The position numbers were made by a program, and so were the translations under genes. The notes under the pieces are model-generated. The model did not search any database and was not told the DNA's origin. It was given only the letters and a program-made list of their open reading frames with translations. Shown one piece after another: positions 56,967 to 64,000 of a stretch of 64,000 bases of DNA (positions within the stretch are counted from its first letter, which is position 1; every line of letters starts with the position of its first letter). Location: positions 2,563,185 through 2,627,184 of the forward strand of contig FN649746.1 in the NCBI GenBank assembly GCA_000310025.1. The letters are read 5' to 3'. Source of the stretch: Ectocarpus siliculosus. Taxonomy: Eukaryota; Sar; Phaeophyceae; Ectocarpales; Ectocarpaceae.

Positions 56967-57529
56967 ATAGAATGTTTTCTTTTGCCCCAAATTAATTTCT
57001 GGCCTACATCGGGTTTTTCGTGTCCTGGTGACTATGTGGTCGTTGAACGTACGTATGTGGACAGACTGCTTCCCCCGCCCGACAACACACACATGATTTT
57101 CCTATGTGAAGAGTGTCTTTACCCGAGCGAAGTGTCCTTGAGATTTAGGGGACGATAACTCGCCATCCCCGGTCGGTGTCGATGGAGGCGTGCGATACCT
57201 CAAACAATGCGCCTTTCTCAAGGGAATAGGAACATGAACGGACAGCATAGACAAGGGCGAGAAACCTGGGGTGTTGTTCAACGCTGTACTCGAATGAAGC
57301 TGTTTTCTTGCAAAAAGTTTGTGGACAGTACAGTCAGTTGAGGAATAGATTGACCCAACGGTGAAAGCGCGCTCTTGAAGCAGGAAGACACTTGCTATTT
57401 CTTCGCCCATACATCGCGAAAAGTTGCCCGCACCTCCCCCCCGCCCTTGCGCTCTACGCTTTGCCTGGGGTTCGTGAATGAACGAGTGGACAGCTTTCGA
57501 AAGCAGGAACAACTGCGATTAGCAGCATT

Positions 57530-57680
57530 CCCATATGTCAAACAATGTAGGTTCCCATTCGCGTTCAACAACCAGCAATCTGTACAGTCAGAGGGTACCT
57601 TTCGGCCATCATGTTTTGCCACAAGCTGTATCTGTATCTAGGGTAGGAGCCCCCTACATCCCACACTGTTTGATCGTAGC
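57530..57680. repeat. Two outward-facing ends resembling the palindrome-element TIR
   Basis: TGTCAAACAATGTAGGTTCCC (57536) resembles the right end of the 21-22 kb element, and TCCCACACTGTTTGAT (57660) resembles its left end. They face away from each other, so they are either ends of two different insertions or a rearranged empty remnant. Confidence 0.35.
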
Positions 57681-57719
57681 GGAAGGAAAATGGATGGATA
57701 GGACCCGTTGGGGGTCTGG

Positions 57720-58075
57720 AAAGGAATCGCAAGTAAGGTTGCCTCTCACTGGGCCATCGTAGCACACGATGACCTCGCGGTCACGAGTTTCAAGGAGGGA
57801 GGAAAAGTCATGTGGTTAGGATGGGCAATTTCGTACCTGCTCCGATCTATGTCAGAACTGTTCGCGCGTACGTACGCGAACGGGCTCGTGCACCCGGAGT
57901 TTTGTTTGACGCCCGACTGCGTGGCTTTCTTTCTTGGAGGCACTCAGAGCAGGATCGACGATACACCACGCGCCGATACCGTCAAGATTCATTTCGTGGC
58001 ATCAACAGCGGATTAGTTGAGGAAAGGGTGCACGATCGCACGCACGCGCGTACCTGAAGCGGGGGGCACCGGTCG
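57720..58075 (+). pseudogene. Tyrosine recombinase fragment (DIRS-like), middle part
   Basis: From about 57740 the plus strand encodes VMWLGWAISYLLRSMSELFA, HPEFCLTPDCVAFFLGG and RADTVKIHFVAS, which continues the recombinase pattern whose N-terminal part lies on the opposite strand at 54099-53737. A stop follows at 58014, and further recombinase-like words (for example RTRVPEAGG) continue in other frames. No complete catalytic R...HxxR...Y set is present. The two fragments probably come from one family and were separated by rearrangement. Confidence 0.45.
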
Positions 58076-58079
58076 GGGC

Positions 58080-60750
58080 ATTCGAGGCGCTCGTGGAGCT
58101 CCTTGATGAAAACCCTCAACTACCTGGAGGCGCGCCTTTGATGACTAGACCCATGATAGCAGGATGGAAAGTGATTACCCGAACGGAAGCCGTCGAATGG
58201 TGGTAGCCAGCGCCGGAAATAATCTCGCTCAACACGCGTTGCATTCGAGGCGTATTGGGGGAGCCACGCCACTGGCGGCTCAAGGATAGTCAGAGTTGCA
58301 AATCCAACGCAGGCCGATGGAAGTCACTGGCTCTTATGGTTTGTATAAAGGAAGCGGGAGAGGTGCAATAATGTGTAAGTGTCCGCGCTAGCAAAGAAGT
58401 CGAGAAGAGCGTTGGGCGTACGGTGCCTCAGCCTGCGATATGTTGCGAGGGTCAGGTAGCCCCACAGGGGTGGAGGCTGGACGGGTTGGCCGAGTAATAA
58501 ATTTGGGGGAATGGAGCGGAGACATACACAGTAAAAGGTTGTACCCACGAAGGGTGAGGGTATCGTTAATTCAAGGTTCCACGTGGTATCCCGGGTTTTT
58601 CGTTCACGACTGCAACCGAAGCAGGACGGAGATGGCTGAACAGATAAAGAGGTGTGTTCCGCACTGATGATGATAGAGGCGATAGCAGGAATACACCAGC
58701 CGGACGTATCCCCATATTTTCCCCGTCGTCGCGCCAACCCCCCCCCCCGCCCCCCCGCATTACCTGCTACCTTTCTATCTTCCTTTTTATTGTTCTTTGG
58801 CTTTCTTTTCTTTGTCTTTCGTTCTTTCATCCCTTTTGACCAGGATCGACCGTCTCTGTATCTTGATTAGTTTCCCTAAGATTTTCATTTTTGGTTGGGT
58901 GGAATAAAATTCGCGCCTTGGAGGACAATGGTGGGGTCCATTTGTTTCTTTCTTATTTACTTAGAAAGGTATGCCCCCCCTTTGGGAGTGGCAGTTGGCT
59001 TGTGGCAAAGAAAGGCGTCCGCGTCAGTTATTGCACCAATACGGACATTAGAAGGTACTGAGAAGGGGAGAGACCGGAACGGTTTTTGATGTAGAGACAA
59101 CACCAACAATAGGTGCACGAGTAGAAGATAAACAACGCCAGAATTCTTGAGCAGAAGCAAACGATCAAATGATTTGTGCGTTGTGTTGTAGGGAAGCTCC
59201 GCAGGTTGGAATAGAAACGTTCGCTGGGATCCCCGTTCCCCGGGAGTTCCGCAGTATCAGAGGGTATTAATTGTGTCTTTGCAACAAGCCTCCTGTAGCC
59301 TCCTTCGATGAGAAGCCGAGTGACATAGCTCCAGCAAGCAGGTAAAGGTGAGCGATTGTGCCATCCCCATTGCGCTGTGATGAGAGTGACGCCTCATGCA
59401 TAATTTGGATAGCACTGCGAGATTGGGTTAATGAAAGTGCACCTGCTGGCTACAAAGAGAAAACGTTTAAAAACTTCTTGCGTGCTCAGCAACCCGTGAC
59501 ATCTTCTGTATTGCTGTATTGCGTTATCACGGTCGCGGGCACGACACGATCTACGAGACCCTCCGTACATATCGCCAGGTAAAACGGCAACAAAACCCCC
59601 CATCAACCTAATATGTCCGCAAATGATCTCAACTGCCGGATTTATCGAATTTCAATATTTTCCACTCTAAGAGTCTTAACAATCACCCCTCTCAAGAAAA
59701 TGTAACCACCAAATTCCCAAGTAGCCAAGAACAAAGAATCGTACTTGGAAAAATACTCGCAGAGATAACATTACATCAGAGCCACGTTATAAAGACTCTG
59801 GACAACTCCGGCCAAACGCGTCAACTAATACTTCGAAGAGAATCCTCGCACAAAACGATGTTTCAACTCATTGACCAATTTCAAATAAGCTTCGGAAGCA
59901 CATAGGCCTCAACCATATCTTACCATAACGTGCCCCAAACATCGAGACATGGATTTCTTAACAGCCCTCCTGCTGTGCCATCTCCCAAAACATAAAAGCT
60001 AAACAGCCCCCTGTTGCATTTCTCCAAAAAACAAGAATCCAGTCCATCGAATACTGCGTCTTAACCGCAAGAAACGCGTACAGAATGTATATTGATTGAC
60101 AATTTGACATATCTCCTACCATGGAACTCAATCTGTCCTAGAGCTCTAAATATATGTAGGAATCAACTCTCGAATCCTAACAACGAGAAATCAAACGAAT
60201 ATCAAGTTACCGATTGAACTCCACAGGTATAACGCGGAATCGCGAACAAACAAGAAATTGTGGATGGAGGTCTCCTCATTTCCGCAGGTAAAACGCGGAA
60301 TCGCAAACAAACAAATATTTGGGGATTCCCCCTCATTTTCGGCAGCTAAAACGCGGAGAACGTGGAACAGAATAGAAATCCAAACCCGAACGTCCGCTAG
60401 AACTGCGGAGAAGGTCATGGCCTCAGCATGACATGCATCCCCCCCCTTGATTGCCGGCAGCAGTGCTAGCAATGACCCAATTGTACAGCTAGTGTTTCAG
60501 TTTCGCTGCTCGGGAGTCCCAAGTGAGCTTTGCGCCGCCAATCAATCACCCTCTTAGTTCCATCCTGCAAAGTTCTTGTTCAAGATGCGCTTGAGCACAC
60601 AGACAGTTCCGAAAAAATAACCTGGGGCACGCCAAGAGAATCGCAACCGATCGCGTGTGCCCACGTTATTTCATCGGTTCAAACGTCCCCAAGCAGACTT
60701 CACTAGGTAGGGCGAACATCTTCCATGTTGGCGTGCTGTCGGTACACTAT
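58080..60750. other. Repeat-derived and unassigned intergenic DNA
   Basis: A third forward copy of the GGTACTGGGTAGAGAG-type repeat end lies at 59025-59112. At 60223-60350 the phrase GGTA(T/A)AACGCGGAATCGC(G/A)AACAAACAA occurs twice and a partial third time about 57 bp apart. A C-homopolymer-rich stretch is at 58738-58758. No gene was recognised, though the part near 60750 probably includes the 3' UTR of the VWA gene. Confidence 0.35.
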
Positions 60751-60757
60751 TGCCGGA

Positions 60758-63700
60758 CTAGGAAGCGGTGATGGCAGTGGCGGTGATGGTTCCGTCCGCG
60801 TTGGCAATAAACTCCTGACCACCGATGAGCACCTGCGCGAGTGTGAGAGCGTCGCAGCGCAGCATGCGAAAAATGGCAAACGAAAGCCGGTTCAGCACGT
60901 TGCGATACCGAATTGCGCCAACCATGAACGAACGATGTACGACGGGGTGACGACAAGGCTTTAGGTGGAACGCTCCAAGCACTCTTTACCTCCCAGCGTT
61001 GCCGTTGCGAAAACATTGTCATCAAATGTTAATGTTTACTTGCTGGCTTTGCAGGGAAAAGGTAAAACACGAAGTAGCATACCCCAAAACAGTGAGAGAC
61101 GCTCGAGAATCCGGAGCGCCGTGGAAATGCTTACCTCATCAGCCACCACAAGAGCAACGCATCGTTTGCCGGCGGTGACACTGGCAGGCACGGACACAGT
61201 CACGGAAAACTCCAACTCCACGCCGCCTTCAACGTCCTCGTGACCTTCGCTGGGGACTTGCGTGTGCTCCCAGGAGTTCAATTCAAAGTCCGAATCCCTG
61301 CAGGCCCATTCGATATCGACCTTGTTGTACGTGACCGCCTCGATCCCCTGCGTGGGTCGGTGGGCAACCGCCAAGCGAAGGGACTTGATGATGGGGTGTC
61401 CGATAGTACGCGGCTGGAAAGAAAACTCTCGTGTTGTTGGTTCGCGGTACAGCCACAATTGCAAGAGACGATGGATTTCGATCGATGCTGGTCTCCGGCT
61501 CCCTGCCGAATGAAACTAGTGCAAAGGCACCCAACGATCGTCGATAGGCATGTATGGTACGTCTACTACATGGGGTGGGGCCACCGTGCACGTGCCTCCA
61601 GAATCTTCTCCACGATGTCCGAGGAGTCGCTCGCAGTCGTCTCCACGACTCCACCGGTCCCGAGGGCAACCGTGTCCATCTCGTCGCTCGCCCCAGGAGC
61701 CTTGAGGGCAAGGATCTACAAATTGTACGAAAAGCAAGCCAGCGGTAACTGTGTCGTGCATGGGAGCAGCTCAGTGATGAAAGAGTTCTGCCATACTTCG
61801 ACCCTTCCATTTCGGTTACAAAAAAAGCCAGGAGCCATAGGAACTCAAAATCAGATTGATGCTGGTACTGCCAACTAGGGAAGGGTTGGGTTTCGTGATA
61901 GTGTTTTCTTGATTGGTCATCGTTGATTTGTGCTGTTCGCAATCGTCGACTACTTGGCATCGCGTGCTGAGCGGGGGCGATAGTTTTTTGTGTTTTTTCC
62001 GCTTTCCTCGATACACGTCACTAGCGACGTCTGACTTTCGGTCAACATGTAAGGTTCATTATTTTTTCTTATTCGACATGTTTTGGTCTCTCTTGATCCG
62101 TTGTTTTATCGACCTTCGAAGCGTGTACCCTTTTGGGGATATAGTTGACCCGTGACTACGGAAGACGTTGTTGCTGGTCGGCCCATTTATCGACGGCACC
62201 TTGATGTTCTTCGCCAAGCAGGCCGAAATAACGTCGTCGAGAGAATAGTATAGGTCCGCCAATTCGCTGCCGTCGCCAGGTACATGGAACTCCGCGTCGG
62301 TCGTGATCGCCAGGATCTGAGGAAGGGTAGGCCGGAAGAGTTACATTCATTGTAGGGTGGCTCGCTTGAGAACCCGGTCAGGTTACTATATACCAGAGGG
62401 GTGGACTGGGGCTAGAAGTGCAGCATTTGTCACACCTTTCACTGCAAATGGATGATCAGAACACGAAACGTGTTCCGCCTACTCAAAGCGCGGACGAGTT
62501 GCGACACGTACATTCAGGTGTTAGCATGTGAAATAATATGGTAGGCGTAGGAACTGTGATAGGCTTGTGCTGTGTGCACTGGTTCTGTGATTGCAAAGAA
62601 GTGTAAGCTTCCGTTCACACATACTTCGTGTGCGCTCACGCTGACCAAAATCGCAATGCATCTATATCCTCGTAGTTGGTAGCCGCAACACTTATTTCGA
62701 GCCATCACGGTTGCAAATGGCTGCAAATGCCACCCACTCGCAATATCCACACCTTGAGGGCGGCGTCCCGCCAGGCCCATCCCTCGGCCGCGCTGACGAG
62801 CGCAACGGTCTGGCTCTCCGGTCCATCTCCACCATATCCTAACTCGAGAGAATCGACGGCGTTAATGAAGCTTGTGCGCTCTTCTTCAAAGCATGTGGAA
62901 ATTTCCTCTTCCGTCCCTTCGCCGCAGTTTCCGAACGGCTTTAGCTCCGTGTATGCAGAGTCGGTAGGGGACCCCACCTCCTGGGGAGAAAAATTGGACC
63001 CGGTATTAGAATAGTTTATCGCTACGCGGTTCGCGTAGCCTCCGTTATAGTTCGAATTTATGGTATTCAGCGAATCCGTTCACGGGAAAAGCACGACACT
63101 GCACCATGCCATCGGTCTCAGTTCCTGTACAGTTGTCGGGGGTTCACCCCGTACCGTAGGACGTGAGGGATTTGTTATGATCAATTCTCGGTGACCTGCC
63201 GATGGTCGACCCGCACGTAGGCAAGAATTGATGATCATATCTGAAACAGTGGCGGGCGCACGGATTGTGTGAGTGGGTACGAACATGTACAAAGCACACT
63301 TGCCGTCGTGGCCCCGCCTTATTAGTGTGCCGTCGACTCGCACGGCATTACAGTGGAGTATACTTCTCTACGCAACGGTTTCTGTCTTGCGGCTTGGTCA
63401 CGTAGACGTGCTACAGAACTTAGCTGCGCCCGAAACAAACACGGTCCGAGCGAACAACATTGTTCAGTAGCAACTTCTGATATCTGCTGCCGCTAGAGAT
63501 CTTTGCCATGGTGTACACTTTGCCACCAACGGCCGTGGACGCTTGTCCACGTGTAGCATGTTTCACGAACGGTGTTGCGCTGTGTTCAGAATCCTGCGAA
63601 ACAAATGTGTCGACATCGATGAGAACGCCATTATACGCCGTGTCTACATACACATCTTTAGTCTATTCACAATTGCATTTTGTCTCACGGGGAAGTCGGA

Positions 63701-63809
63701 GTAGCTGCCGAGCGCCAGCCGATTATCAACGACGTCCACGCCGGCACTGTCCGTTGACAATGCTTCTACCAGATCCGCAGCCAAGACCTGAAGGTTGTCG
63801 ATATCGTCC
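60758..63809 (-). CDS. VWA-domain protein resembling integrin beta I-like domain (5' part outside the window)
   Basis: Exons in transcript order: 63809-63689, 62980-62753, 62316-62200, 61715-61596, 61347-61135 and 60832-60758 (TAG). All junctions are in phase; they encode 290 residues plus a split first codon. The VWA fold is clear: DDIDNLQVLAADL (helix after the metal-binding loop), RLALGSYSDFP, ELGYGGDGPESQ (region of the MIDAS loop 2), GWAWRDAALK joined to ILAITTDAEFHVPGDG (very like integrin beta VWA), NIK joined to ILALKAPGASDEM, and VVETTASDSSDIVEKILE. An Ig- or beta-sandwich-like region with two Cys follows, ending VLIGGQEFIANADG. The first MIDAS strand (DxSxS) must be upstream, but the next 170 bases are an interspersed repeat. 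One intron starts with GC (GAG|GCACGT at 61595). Such proteins usually act outside the cell in adhesion; that is inferred. Confidence 0.8.
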
Positions 63810-63849
63810 CTGCGTGTTGTTTTTAGCAAAATAACTCAAATGAAACTTT

Positions 63850-64000
63850 GCTGTTTTCTTTCGAGTTGCTTGATCATTATCATTTCGAGATCACCAAGGA
63901 TAAAGAGAGAGAACGGGTAGGCGCTGAAAAAACCACGCACTCCTCGCGCCTGATTCCCCCTCTAGAACTGTATCTTTCTCTCTCTCCGCACGCAAGTCAG
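63850..64000 (+). repeat. Interspersed repeat, copy 3 of 3 (truncated by the window edge)
   Basis: TCGAGTTGCTTGATCATTAT, GGCGCTGAAAAAACCACGCA, CCTCGCGCCTGATTCCCCCT and TCTCTCTCCGCACGCAAGTC match 52800-52950. It lies upstream of the first visible VWA exon, within an intron of that gene. Confidence 0.75.

Overview
The window looks like nuclear DNA of a multicellular eukaryote, most probably a brown alga (Phaeophyceae, Ectocarpus-like). The basis is: genes split into short exons with introns of about 0.3-1.2 kb and GT-AG (rarely GC-AG) borders, secreted multi-WSC-domain proteins, a Golgi-type sulfotransferase, an integrin-like VWA protein, and a very high load of transposons, foldbacks and satellites. 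Two N-gaps (13275-13316 and 37442-37506) show it is a draft assembly. The organism call is inference from content; no marker gene is present.

Four host genes can be assembled exon by exon with matching intron phases. (1) A minus-strand secreted protein with three WSC domains (13752 down to 7162, 8 exons, 381 aa). (2) A head-to-head paralogue on the plus strand (22737 to about 27518) with the same signal-peptide exon and exon grammar. (3) A plus-strand PAPS-type sulfotransferase (27937-33709, 10 exons) lying directly behind the second WSC gene and in compatible phase, so a WSC-sulfotransferase fusion is possible. (4) The 3' two thirds of a minus-strand VWA/integrin beta-I-like protein (63809 down to 60758) whose 5' end is beyond the right edge. 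A broken serine-acetyltransferase-like gene lies at 36116-37300 (minus) beside the second gap.

The rest is mostly repeats. 1-5.6 kb: a TIR pair, a foldback and a short DNA transposon with a perfect 8-bp target duplication. 14.9-20 kb: tandem repeats, a foldback and a 3.4-kb pogo/Tigger-like transposon with TA duplication sitting between the two WSC genes. 21.2-22.2 kb and 42.6-43.3 kb: arrays of a CATG-centred palindrome; related arrays with other CATG-centred words lie at 46.9, 51.3 and 54.9 kb. 37.5-45.5 kb: minisatellites, telomere-like pyrimidine-rich DNA and a 130-bp satellite. 47.27-51.28 kb: a complete LTR element with 5-bp target duplications and a triplet-repeat ORF but no polymerase. 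53.7-58.1 kb: fragments of a DIRS-like (tyrosine recombinase) element and a decayed LINE.

The host genes share a theme of the extracellular matrix: carbohydrate-binding WSC proteins, a sulfotransferase for matrix polysaccharides or glycoproteins, and an adhesion-type VWA protein. That grouping is inference; nothing in the sequence shows co-regulation.
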